Assembly: GCA_016934295.1 (NCBI GenBank) | Contig: JAFGTD010000300.1 | Coordinates: forward strand, 1 to 35,537 | Reading direction: 5' to 3' | DNA length: 35,537 nt | Source: Acidobacteriota bacterium | GTDB taxonomy: Bacteria; Acidobacteriota; UBA6911 | In this document: one piece after another, positions 9,680 through 18,802 of the stretch | Position numbering within the stretch: position 1 is the stretch's first letter | Layout: each line of letters begins with the position of its first letter | Translations under genes and position numbers: made by a program | Notes under the pieces: model-generated | Databases searched by the model: none | What the model saw: the letters and a program-made list of their open reading frames with translations, nothing else | Told to the model about the DNA's origin: nothing

Positions 9680-9992
9680 TTTAAATGACGGCTCAAAAGA
9701 GAACAGTAAGCTTTGATTATACGAAACAAAAGAGGAGTAGGCTATATACTGCCCCTCTCTGAATTGAATGTTTTATGTCGAAATCGTAAGACAGAGCTTC
9801 GCCTATCATCATCTGCTGGTTGATTTTGGAACTCCAGCCTGCTCGCCTTGGTTCTGACTCGCAGGAAGGATGCAATTTTGCACTCGGATGTGACGGTAGC
9901 TATCCAACAAATCTGGCCCGTGAAAACCATCAAAAGCCTTGACCGGTTCGTTTCGGTACAAAGAGAGAGGTTGCGGTTGAGAATTTGATGCC

Positions 9993-10020
9993 TTGACATC
10001 AACTAAGATGATGCTATGAT
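9993..10020 (+). promoter_or_regulatory. Sigma70-like promoter (TTGACA-16-TATGAT) for the antitoxin-toxin pair
   Basis: ttgaca (9993-9998), 16-nt spacer, tatgat (10015-10020). Confidence 0.55.
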
Positions 10021-10026
10021 TCAAAC

Positions 10027-10272
10027 ATGCGAACAACTCTTTCCATCGATAATGATGTTTTGGAACGCGCCAGAACTGTTGCGGCAAAATTGAAAACACC
10101 GTTTAAAACGGTTGTCAATGAGGCGCTTCGTGTGGGTTTAAAATATGTCGAAAAACCCGCAAAGAGCCTTGCTTACAAGACCGAACCGCACCGAATGGGC
10201 CTTCGGGCGGGCCGCAGTTTGGATAACATCCAGGAACTGCTCTCCCAGATTGAAGGGGAGACTTCCCGATGA
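10027..10272 (+). CDS. VapB-like antitoxin (DUF2191-like)
   Basis: 81-aa MRTTLSIDNDVLERARTVAAKLKTPFKTVVNEALRVGL; overlaps the PIN-domain ORF by ATGA. Confidence 0.8.
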   Translation: MRTTLSIDNDVLERARTVAAKLKTPFKTVVNEALRVGLKYVEKPAKSLAYKTEPHRMGLRAGRSLDNIQELLSQIEGETSR

Positions 10273-10697
10273 TTCTGATCGACACGAACATTCTTCTTTA
10301 CGCGGAAGATTCGCTTCACCCGCGCAACGAACAGGTCCGCAACTGGTGGGATGACCGGCTTTCCGGAACGGATGCGGTTTGCCTGTGCTGGACGGTTTTA
10401 TCTGCCTTTATCCGTATTGCCACCAATCCCCGAGTTTTTGAATGTCCGCTATCCATGGAACAGGCATTGGCTCGTGTTCAGAGCTGGCTGGACCAACCTT
10501 GTACGCGAATCGTCCGTCCCACCGAACAACATTGGTCGATTTTCCAACAAATGCTTAACGACGGGCAGGCTGCCGCCAATCTGGTGGCAGACGCGCACCT
10601 GGCGGCACTCGCAATCGAACACGGCTGCGAACTGATTTCCACCGATTCCGATTTTGCCCGCTTCCCCAAACTGAAGTGGCGCAACCCATTTCATTAA
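10269..10697 (+). CDS. PIN-domain toxin, VapC-like
   Basis: MILIDTNILLYAED...NLVADAHLAALAIEHGCELISTDSDFARFPKLKWRNP, with the acidic PIN motifs. Confidence 0.88.
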   Translation: MILIDTNILLYAEDSLHPRNEQVRNWWDDRLSGTDAVCLCWTVLSAFIRIATNPRVFECPLSMEQALARVQSWLDQPCTRIVRPTEQHWSIFQQMLNDGQAAANLVADAHLAALAIEHGCELISTDSDFARFPKLKWRNPFH

Positions 10698-10846
10698 TCC
10701 GGTAATAAATTCGATGGATATGCCGGATCCTTCAATAGCGGAACGGAGAATCCAGCGTTTCCGGCGAGTGGCCCATACAGGCGCTCATAAAGATTGGGAG
10801 ACCCTTCCGGCGATTCCAGACAGGCCGCAAGACTGTTATCAGCAGG

Positions 10847-10867
10847 GAGCGAACCTTGTGTTCGCTC
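10847..10867. repeat. REP-like hairpin copy A (GAGCGAACCTTGTGTTCGCTC)
   Basis: 8-bp stem GAGCGAAC/GTTCGCTC; same core as 16179-16201. Confidence 0.6.
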
Positions 10868-10903
10868 ATTCTCCCAATTTTGCCAACGCTGCTCTTCATT
10901 ACC

Positions 10904-10925
10904 GGGCGAATACAAGGTTCGCCCC
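10904..10925. repeat. REP-like hairpin copy B, inverted relative to copy A
   Basis: gggcgaatacaaggttcgcccc is the near reverse complement of the 16179-16201 element. Confidence 0.6.
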
Positions 10926-11161
10926 TACTCTGTCGGATTGCCAATTACCACGACATATTGGGGTATAAAGAATATTTCCCCCAACTAATAGTTGTTTTTC
11001 CAGATTTTATTGATAAGATAGGACCGGCATTGGAAAGCATATCAATTAAGTAGCAATAGAGAGAATTGTCCTGTTAATGACTACGATTCTGAAATTGAAT
11101 TCGACTCAAATAGACGCTGATTTAAACCAATTTTTGCGCTACCGCGCTTACTTCTAATAAC

Positions 11162-11803
11162 TTGGACCTGCAACGAAAAAAACCGGTTGAAGACTCCCCC
11201 GAAGAGAACCGTTTAACGGAAAACCGGCTTTCTCGAGGATTGGAAGATGTTTCTCACCTGTTTCTATCGCAATCGCCCGACAAACCAACTGAAAAAGAGG
11301 TAACTCCTGACATTCCGCCGGTACAAGCTCCATCCGAACGGGCTCAATCCAGGACTCCTTTTCTATTGCACGATTCTCCGACTGTTAGTCGAGAGTTGAT
11401 TTTGGGATTTTTAAACGGGAGTGCGGCTGTTCTCGAAGATGGCTTGCACGCGATAGATGAAAACATTCCCTGCGAACCGTTTGGCTTCATCGATTTGGTG
11501 GCCGTGGATAGCCGGGATCAGCTTTGCATTGTAAACGTCGATGTAGCTCAGAAAGACGAATCTCTTCTCCGTGGAATGGCATATTTTGATTGGATCATCC
11601 GCAATACGCCGATTGTCAGGCGCATGTACCAGGGACGTGTAATAAACTTTTCCGCCCGGCCACGGTTGTTTCTTGTCGCCCCCGGTTTTTCACCATTGCT
11701 TAAATGTGTTGCCCAACGCAGCACGTCCCCGGAAGTTTGCTGCTTTGCTTACCGCGCCGTAGCTATGCCGGGGAGGGTTGGGATTCTCTTTGAGCGCGCA
11801 TAA
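11162..11803 (+). CDS. Hypothetical protein with a degenerate PD-(D/E)XK-like core, upstream of ParA
   Basis: 213 aa from TTG. GFIDLVAVDSRDQLCIVNVDVAQKDESLLRGMAYFDWI resembles nuclease-fold cores (IDLLxVD...VIELK), with ExK replaced. Confidence 0.6.
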   Translation: MDLQRKKPVEDSPEENRLTENRLSRGLEDVSHLFLSQSPDKPTEKEVTPDIPPVQAPSERAQSRTPFLLHDSPTVSRELILGFLNGSAAVLEDGLHAIDENIPCEPFGFIDLVAVDSRDQLCIVNVDVAQKDESLLRGMAYFDWIIRNTPIVRRMYQGRVINFSARPRLFLVAPGFSPLLKCVAQRSTSPEVCCFAYRAVAMPGRVGILFERA

Positions 11804-11910
11804 GAGATTTCATTGCAACATTCAGCGGGAAGCCGGGGTTGGGACGCGCTCATTATTATCCATTAACAGTTTTTAGTTTAATAAAAGTGGAAAGTAGAAA
11901 AGGAGATTGA

Positions 11911-12912
11911 ATGCGAATCATTGCGGTTGCGAATCAAAAGGGAGGATGTGGAAAAACCACTACAGCTATCAATCTTTCGTCTTGTCTGGCATTGAAAGGG
12001 AAAAAGGTACTGCTGGTCGACTTTGATCCCCAGTCCCACGCTACGATGGGACTCAACATAGAATGTGACCCGAAAAAAAACATATATCATGTGCTTGCTC
12101 CAACGCAATCAGATGCAGTAGGGCTCGATGATGTCATCGTTCCGGTCAAGGAGAACTTTGACATTGCGCCATCTGACACGCTGCTGTGCGCCATGGAGCA
12201 GGAGTTGGCGCTTGTGGATGGCAGGGAAAAGAGGCTTCTGGAAGCGATTGAGTGTCTGGAGAAATCCTACGATTTCATTATCATCGATTGTCCGCCCAGT
12301 ATCGGACACCTGAGCTTCAATGCGCTTCGTGCCAGTTCGGAGGCGATCATCCCCATCGACATGAGCCTCTTTTCACTTCGGGGAATTGCCAAGCTGACGG
12401 ATATGATGGTCATGATCGAAAACGCATCCGGCCATGTAATTACGCCCCGGGCACTTGTAACCATGTTCGACGCAAGGACGCGCTATTCTCAGGAAGTGCT
12501 GGAGAGAGTTCGGGAGAAATTTGAAGACAAGGTGTTCAATACGGTCATCCGCTACAATATTCGGCTCAGAGAGACCGTGGATCACGGATTGCCTGTTGGA
12601 GATTACGACAAGCACGCAATCGGTCAAAAGGATTATGAGGCACTGTCCGAAGAGGTTATGGGCGGTTTGCAGAAAGACACGGCTGTTGAAATCAAGGCTT
12701 CTTCCGGAGCGGAGGAGGTCTTGCGGACTACCAGGGAGTACTTCGATACCATGAAGCCGGTTCCCATGTCCGACATTGACTTGGAATCAGAGACAGAAGA
12801 TGTAGAGAGCTTCCCCTATCCAGCCCAGTCGAATTATTCGGCCATGATAAATACAATTGCCTGCGGTACCCTGGCCAACCAGTCGGATGAGAGCGAAGAG
12901 CCGGATAATTAG
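11911..12912 (+). CDS. ParA/Soj-family ATPase
   Basis: MRIIAVANQKGGCGKTTTAINLSSCLA...VLLVDFDPQSHATMGL...FIIIDCPPSIGHLSFNAL; purine-rich RBS. Confidence 0.93.
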   Translation: MRIIAVANQKGGCGKTTTAINLSSCLALKGKKVLLVDFDPQSHATMGLNIECDPKKNIYHVLAPTQSDAVGLDDVIVPVKENFDIAPSDTLLCAMEQELALVDGREKRLLEAIECLEKSYDFIIIDCPPSIGHLSFNALRASSEAIIPIDMSLFSLRGIAKLTDMMVMIENASGHVITPRALVTMFDARTRYSQEVLERVREKFEDKVFNTVIRYNIRLRETVDHGLPVGDYDKHAIGQKDYEALSEEVMGGLQKDTAVEIKASSGAEEVLRTTREYFDTMKPVPMSDIDLESETEDVESFPYPAQSNYSAMINTIACGTLANQSDESEEPDN

Positions 12913-13158
12913 AATCTTAAATATTTCCTGATTTTGCTGGGCACCGCCCCTACTCTCTGCCTTCGGAGATCAGGATACGAATATTACATTGGGCATCGAC
13001 CTCCGTAAATGCTTCGGCTGACAAGTCAGTGGGCAGTTCGCTAAACTTCAATCAATACCTTTAGGACTATATTTCGCGGCAAGTCAATTTTCAAGTTTTA
13101 CGTTTCCTGTGCGTCCATAAATGTAGGATCCCATGTAATTTGTTGGCGGCTGAACCTT

Positions 13159-13617
13159 CTAATTATCCGTTAATATGTAATCGTCATATTCAATCTCAAA
13201 CCTAAGCTTGTGTTTTGCCTCTTCCTGGGCAAGCTTGAGGAAGGTCTCTTTCAGATCGGAATCATCGGTCCGGGCGGCCAGATCCGAATAGAGCCGAAAG
13301 GCCGCCTTCTCCTCTTTCATGGCGACAATCAAGGCTTCCTGGTAGCTAAGATCATCCCTGGATGTATTGACCTCCACCAGGTAATCACCGATCTTCAGAT
13401 CCTGTAGCCCCTTTTTGGATACGGCCACAACACTTCCGCTCTTGATAGCTTCAAGCTTTTTCCTATGCCCTAGTTCCTCCCTGGAAAACTGTTCAAACAT
13501 TTGCCGGATCTCCTTGTTCCTGCTTCTGGTTGCCAGTCCTGCATATAGATCAGATGCCCGTTGTTCGTCCTTGATGGCAAATTCGAGCACGTCATCGATG
13601 GTATTGAATTGGGTCAT
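13159..13617 (-). CDS. Rubrerythrin-like ferritin-family protein
   Basis: MTQFNTIDDVLEFAIKDEQRASDLYAGLATRSRNKEIRQMFEQFSREELGHRKKLE...AMKEEKAAFRLYSDLAARTDDSDLKETFLKLAQEEAKHKLRFE shows duplicated E...ExxH pairs. AAAGGAG RBS supports this start over 13818. Confidence 0.85.
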   Translation of the reverse strand: MTQFNTIDDVLEFAIKDEQRASDLYAGLATRSRNKEIRQMFEQFSREELGHRKKLEAIKSGSVVAVSKKGLQDLKIGDYLVEVNTSRDDLSYQEALIVAMKEEKAAFRLYSDLAARTDDSDLKETFLKLAQEEAKHKLRFEIEYDDYILTDN

Positions 13618-14075
13618 ATGCTTCTCCTTTAAAACAAATGGTACAGCATCCGCTGCACAAACCACAAATTGAGAATATTTCAATAAAGAAAGGACAAAAT
13701 TAACGACACGATTCTTGCATAAGTATTCAGATACTATCCCATAGCGAGACTGGCCCCAAGGCTCGGATTTACCCGACCCTCCTCGAAAATTACATGGTCC
13801 GATTTTCTCGCGGATCATTGTCTGCCCATCATTAACCGGTGCCCGTCTTTCTCAGCCTTCCGGCAATATAGCCTCCTGCTAAACCGCCTGGAATTTTGGG
13901 CGTGTGGCCAATGACGGCCCATTGAAAATAATCTTGGTATTGTCCGCTAAAAAAGAAATGCCCGGATATGTTTTATCTTCAATTATAATCGAGGAATACA
14001 CCTGCATTTCAGAGGTGATGGTTAGCGTAAAATTCAATGAAATAAATGGAATATAGAAAAAGGAGGCGGGAATTC

Positions 14076-14480
14076 ATGAAAAAGAGAATGTGTCTGATCG
14101 GCGCTGTAATTCTGGGGATGTTTGTCGTGTCGGCATGGGCAGTCAACGTTACAGGAAAATGGATCGCCCAGGCCCCGAGCGGCCAGGAAACTTCCGAAAT
14201 CACATTGATTTTCAAGGTGGATGGGGCAACTCTGACGGGAACGCTGGACAATTCTGCGATGCCCGAAGCGATTGAAATCAAAGACGGCAAGATTCAGGAC
14301 AATGACATCTCTTTCCATGTTCTGCGCTCATTTGGTGAAAACGAAATGAAAGTAGTCTGGAAGGGTACAGTTGCCGGAGACGAGATCCGGTTTACGCGCG
14401 GAATAGAGGGCGGCATGATGGGCGGTGGCCCCGGCGGCGGAGCTGCTGAAACAGAGATTATTGCCAAAAGAGCAGAGTAA
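14076..14480 (+). CDS. Small secreted protein of unknown function
   Basis: AGGAGG RBS, signal peptide MKKRMCLIGAVILGMFVVSAWA, then a beta-rich repeat-like region GKWIAQ..ITLIFKVDGATLTGTL. Confidence 0.75.
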   Translation: MKKRMCLIGAVILGMFVVSAWAVNVTGKWIAQAPSGQETSEITLIFKVDGATLTGTLDNSAMPEAIEIKDGKIQDNDISFHVLRSFGENEMKVVWKGTVAGDEIRFTRGIEGGMMGGGPGGGAAETEIIAKRAE

Positions 14481-14929
14481 AAATGCTATGGATGCACCAG
14501 CAATCCTCAGTCCGATGCTACGGGCTGCGGATTGCCATTTTGGCACCCGGAATTTTCCTGAAATCACGGCCTCTTGCAAATGGTGCCACTGTGAGAGTAC
14601 CAGTGCATCAAACATCACATCGCGGCCCGGATGATCTTTGCGCTGATTAAGGTTCCAGCAGCCCGCGGTAAAAGTACAATAGGCCGACCCGGAGAGCGGC
14701 CGTTAGGAGAAGAACATTAAGAATGTGGCGTAAGGCACCATGGTCTCCTTCCGGCTTGATTGGCATCCCTTTTGATATTGTCGAGTATACACCGGTACAA
14801 CAAGATACAACTGGAGCTAATTTACTTTGATAAGTCGAATCCGGCCGCTTGCCATATTCCTGTCGGATCCACTCGTGAACTCATAGAAATAGTTCATATA
14901 GCCAAAATGTTAGGAGAGGCTTTACGGCA

Positions 14930-14959
14930 TTAGGGGAGGGGGAATTTCCCCTCCCCTAA
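14930..14959. terminator. Strong hairpin 3' of the minus-strand lipoprotein gene
   Basis: TTAGGGGAGGGG-gaattt-CCCCTCCCCTAA, 12-bp perfect stem; no clear U-tract. Confidence 0.5.
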
Positions 14960-14995
14960 CGTGCGTGTTTGGCAATCCCGGTCGTCCCGGCTGAA

Positions 14996-16021
14996 CTATT
15001 GTTTTGGTTTAGGAAAAACCGTTTCTTCAGCTTCCCAACCGGATTTGGTGCCATAGGGCAACATTGCTCCGGGGGCCTCTATTTCATAGAGTTCGCCGTT
15101 TCTGATTTTATAAATATGCACCGCGGCCAGGTTGAACTGCCCGTATGTGGTTTTGTTGTCCGTTCCCGGCTCTGCGTCCGGGGGCAGCCGTTTGGTGCCG
15201 TCATGGCGGAACATTGAAAAACCGACGGATATTCCTTTCTGCACGTCGGCGACCACCATGTGCGGTTTGATTTCCGTGATATACGAGAAAACGCCTGCGC
15301 TGAGTTGCCCTTCGCAATCTCTCGGAACACCCCCAAATCCTCCGGTGGGCATGGCGCTGTCGGAATCGGTTTTTGCTTTAGGTTTGGGCGGAGTGCCGCC
15401 GGCGGTCGTCATCCCGTTTTCGCGGCGTTCACATTTCGGGGAGAACGGCGCACGCGTGCCGTCTTCCGAGGTGAGTGCATCATAGTAGGAAAGCCCGATT
15501 CTGAGCAGATCCTCCCGCGTCATCCGTTCGGCCTCCGGTATGTCTTCCGCGAAACCGGGACGGGCCTTTTGCAGTGTAGGCATTTCGCTGTAGGGCATCT
15601 TGCTCATACCGCCGCCTCGAACCACCATGTGTTCGGCTTCGGTGATCTTGCCGTTTTCGAGTTTGATGCGCGCTCCGAGGATGATGTCCTTATTGTCTTC
15701 CTGCATAACCACGAGGCCGGCGGCTGCCTGGGCCTCTGGATCGGCGGCGTAAATCTGAAACTCCGTCGGGCCTGCCGTCGCGTTTTCCCACAACCCTTGT
15801 CCGATCTCCAGTAATTCCACGTCCTCCGCGGAGTTCTCGGTAAACTTTACCTCTTCGGCGAACGGCAAATTGCCGGGATCGTGAGTCGGAAGCGCCTCTA
15901 TATATTGTTGCATGAGATCGACCAGGCCCTGCCGGTCACGCTTCTTCGCGCAACCCATCGTCCCCAGCATGGCAAGCGAGGCGGTTAAAGTAAAAGCGAT
16001 TATCAATCGTTCTAGTTTCAT
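14996..16021 (-). CDS. DUF8021-like lipoprotein
   Basis: Signal peptide with lipobox TMGC; paralogous to 33900-34997 (HDPGNLPFAEEVKFTEN; MTREDLLRIGLSYYDAL; final GTKSGWEAEE). Confidence 0.75.
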   Translation of the reverse strand: MKLERLIIAFTLTASLAMLGTMGCAKKRDRQGLVDLMQQYIEALPTHDPGNLPFAEEVKFTENSAEDVELLEIGQGLWENATAGPTEFQIYAADPEAQAAAGLVVMQEDNKDIILGARIKLENGKITEAEHMVVRGGGMSKMPYSEMPTLQKARPGFAEDIPEAERMTREDLLRIGLSYYDALTSEDGTRAPFSPKCERRENGMTTAGGTPPKPKAKTDSDSAMPTGGFGGVPRDCEGQLSAGVFSYITEIKPHMVVADVQKGISVGFSMFRHDGTKRLPPDAEPGTDNKTTYGQFNLAAVHIYKIRNGELYEIEAPGAMLPYGTKSGWEAEETVFPKPKQ

Positions 16022-16178
16022 CCAGGTCCCCTTTCCTTGAAACCGTGAAATTTATTGATATGACAGCCTTGATGCCCGCATTGTAAAACAAACTCCGCGA
16101 GAATGGTTATAGGAAAGTAAAAAGGGAGGCCGGAATCCGGGCCCAATGTAGAGATATCATCAAATTCCAATTGACATT

Positions 16179-16201
16179 GGGGCGAACCTTGTGTTCGCCC
16201 C
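16179..16201. repeat. REP-like hairpin copy C (GGGGCGAACCTTGTGTTCGCCCC)
   Basis: Perfect 9-bp stem GGGGCGAAC/GTTCGCCCC with a CTTGT loop; related to 10847 and 10904. Confidence 0.65.
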
Positions 16202-16393
16202 TACAAGCAGTCTGCGCATTTCCTCAGAAAACAGTTGCTAGCCGGGGATATATGCCGCTATAAATAAACCACATTTTCCAGATTGGATTTTCGAACTGAA
16301 TAAGTTTAGAGGTTTTGAATCCGGCGGTTTGTATTTATTTCGCCGCAGTAAAACCTTCATGAATAATCCGGGTTAAGAAAGAGGATCATTACT

Positions 16394-16813
16394 ATGGAGA
16401 AGGAAAAAAAGCGTTCGGCAATAAAACGCAGGGATTTCCTGAAGGCCGGTGCCGCCGTCGGCGCGGCGGTTACCCTTAAAGGAACCGACAACATTGTCGA
16501 GGCAGCGGAAGATAAAAAGGAAAAAGTATACATTTTCCCCAATATCGCCACACCCAACAGGCCCGTAATTCGGAATCCCGAGATCTGCAACGGATGCAAC
16601 ACGTGCGTGGATGTCTGCCAGATCGACGTCTATATACCGAATCCGGAAAAAGGCAAACCCCCGATTACCCTGCATCCCGATGAATGCTGGTATTGCGGCT
16701 GTTGCGTGAATGAGTGTCCCCGTCTGAGTATGGGCGCCATCAAATTCAACTGGCCGCTGCAGCAGAGAGGGTTCTTCAAACGCAAGGAGACGGGTGAAAT
16801 CTTCCGGACCTGA
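16394..16813 (+). CDS. Tat-signal ferredoxin, two [4Fe-4S] motifs
   Basis: IKRRDFLKAGAAVGAAVTL Tat signal; CNGCNTCVDVC and CWYCGCCVNECP. Confidence 0.9.
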   Translation: MEKEKKRSAIKRRDFLKAGAAVGAAVTLKGTDNIVEAAEDKKEKVYIFPNIATPNRPVIRNPEICNGCNTCVDVCQIDVYIPNPEKGKPPITLHPDECWYCGCCVNECPRLSMGAIKFNWPLQQRGFFKRKETGEIFRT

Positions 16814-16909
16814 GGGTCGGTTCGGATTCAGCGAGGCTTGCAACCAGGTAACTGCGGTTTGTGAATACGCCCGGGCTGGTGAGTAAGGGGCTTAAGGGAG
16901 GCTGGAAAG

Positions 16910-18757
16910 ATGACTTCATGGCATGAATGGATGTTAAAGGAAGGGAATACGCCCGAGTGGCCGTATCCCGTACTCTATGAGCAGGAGCGGGAAGTTGAAA
17001 CGGATGTTCTGGTAATCGGCGGCGGTATTGCCGGGTGCTGGTCGGCCGTCAGCGCGGCCAGAAACAAGGGCGTGCGTGTTGCACTGATTGAAAAGGCGGC
17101 AACCATAAGAAGCGGCGCCGGGGGGCCGGGAGGCGATCACTGGGACTATCCCATGACCTGTCCCCTGATGAATGTGGAGCCTGATGTTCAGTGCCGGCGC
17201 ATTATCGACAGTATGGGCGGATACAGCAACGGGATCGGGCATCACATCGAATGCTGGGAGGGCTATGACGCATTCCTGGAAATGGAGCAGATGGGCGGAA
17301 AGATGCGGGATACCGACGATGAATACGTAGGCGCCCCGGGCCGGGACGACGCAACCAAGCTGATTGTAGGGTCCAGGTATCTGCCGGATAAATCGACTCT
17401 TCGCTTCTGGGGGACGACGGTCAAGCCCGCACTGAAAAAGGAGTGCGAGCGCCTGGGAGTCAAGATCTACGACAGGATCACGGGCACCAGCCTGCTGAAT
17501 GAAAGGGGCATCCAGGGCGCTCCTGTGGCGGGCGCCACCGGTTTGAACTGCAGAACGGGCGAATTCATGATTTTCAGGGCTAAGGCGGTTATTTTGTGCA
17601 CTGCCGGTATAGGATCGATCTGGGTTTTCAATACGGAACTGGCCGGAATCACCACCTTCAGGTCCCGCGCGGCATCGGGAGACGGGACGGTCATGGCCTA
17701 TAAGGCCGGCGCCGAAGTGACCATGATGGAAAAGTCCGGAATGCTTTTCCTGGGGACCGGCTACAAGCACAAGATCGATTCGGGCGGCAACGATCCCGTT
17801 TTCGAGCTTGTGCCCATGGTGGACGACAACGGCAAAACCATAAACTTTATGTCGGCATCCCGGGATGCCGTACTCAAAGGCGATGTGCAATTGCCCTTCT
17901 GGGGAGATTTTCCCGCCATGACGGACGGTGCCCGGAAGATCGATTGGGACCTGGGATACCGGGAAGAGTCGACGGCCCTCGCCATGCGGAGGGTTTATGA
18001 AAACGCGGGATACGATCCGAAGAAGGACCTGATGATGAACTACAATCATATCGAGGGGACCAGCCCGGCGCATTTCCGTTCGCCCGACAGCATGAATCAC
18101 AGGGGCGGCGTCGTTATTGACTGGGATCTGAAAACCACCGTGGACGGATTGTACGCCGCCGGAGAGCAGACATTTGCCCCGGCCGCCCACGGCTATTCGG
18201 CCACAACCGGCAGGTATGCCGGCAGAAAAGCGGCCCGCTATGCCCTGGAATCGGACCGGCCGGCAATATCAAGGGATCAGATCGCCCGGGAGAAGGCCCG
18301 CGTGTATGCTCCCGTAAAGCGGAAGAACGGAATCGAGTGGAAAGAGCTGCACGCCGGCATTGCGAAGACGATGCAGTACTTCTGCAGCGAATTCAAGACC
18401 GAAAGGCTCCTGAATATGGGACTGGACTCGCTCAACGACATTGAGGAAAACTGGGCGCCGAAACTCTATGCCCTCGATCCGCACAAGCTGCTGCGCAGCC
18501 TGGAGGATCTGAGCATTCTTAAATTTTCACAGCTCATTGTTCATGCTTCTCTGGCGCGCAAGGCAAGCTGCAGGCATCTGAACTTCGAGCGAGTAGATTA
18601 CCCGGAGCAGGATCCGCCCGAATGGAGGAAGTTCATTACTCTTAAGGAGGAAAACGGCAAGCCGAAGCTGGGAGATCTGCCGCTGGATTTCTGGGGCGAT
18701 CTTACGGAAAATTACCGGGCTCATAACAGGGACTATACCGGAGTCTACAAAGGATAA
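16910..18757 (+). CDS. FAD-dependent oxidoreductase, fumarate reductase/AprA-like flavoprotein
   Basis: TDVLVIGGGIAGCWSAVSAARNKGVRVALIEKAATIRSGAGGPGGDHW; YAAGEQTFAPAAHGYSATTGRYAGRKAARYA; C-terminal SDH-like helical region. Confidence 0.9.
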   Translation: MTSWHEWMLKEGNTPEWPYPVLYEQEREVETDVLVIGGGIAGCWSAVSAARNKGVRVALIEKAATIRSGAGGPGGDHWDYPMTCPLMNVEPDVQCRRIIDSMGGYSNGIGHHIECWEGYDAFLEMEQMGGKMRDTDDEYVGAPGRDDATKLIVGSRYLPDKSTLRFWGTTVKPALKKECERLGVKIYDRITGTSLLNERGIQGAPVAGATGLNCRTGEFMIFRAKAVILCTAGIGSIWVFNTELAGITTFRSRAASGDGTVMAYKAGAEVTMMEKSGMLFLGTGYKHKIDSGGNDPVFELVPMVDDNGKTINFMSASRDAVLKGDVQLPFWGDFPAMTDGARKIDWDLGYREESTALAMRRVYENAGYDPKKDLMMNYNHIEGTSPAHFRSPDSMNHRGGVVIDWDLKTTVDGLYAAGEQTFAPAAHGYSATTGRYAGRKAARYALESDRPAISRDQIAREKARVYAPVKRKNGIEWKELHAGIAKTMQYFCSEFKTERLLNMGLDSLNDIEENWAPKLYALDPHKLLRSLEDLSILKFSQLIVHASLARKASCRHLNFERVDYPEQDPPEWRKFITLKEENGKPKLGDLPLDFWGDLTENYRAHNRDYTGVYKG

Positions 18758-18758
18758 A

Positions 18759-18783
18759 AATTTCGGTGACAGTCACCGAAATT
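18759..18783. repeat. Perfect 25-nt palindrome, REP-like or terminator
   Basis: AATTTCGGTGAC-A-GTCACCGAAATT, beginning 2 nt after the flavoprotein stop. Confidence 0.65.
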
Positions 18784-18802
18784 ACGGTTCGCACGTGTCC
18801 AT

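Noticed and set aside
10694-11160. Clusters of short ORFs between the PIN toxin and the 213-aa ORF
   Set aside because: Overlap the REP-like repeats in all frames; no coding signal.
16934-18190. 418-aa minus-strand ORF opposite the flavoprotein gene
   Set aside because: Shadow of a GC-rich coding gene; no recognisable motif, and the sense strand has a clear FAD-binding protein.
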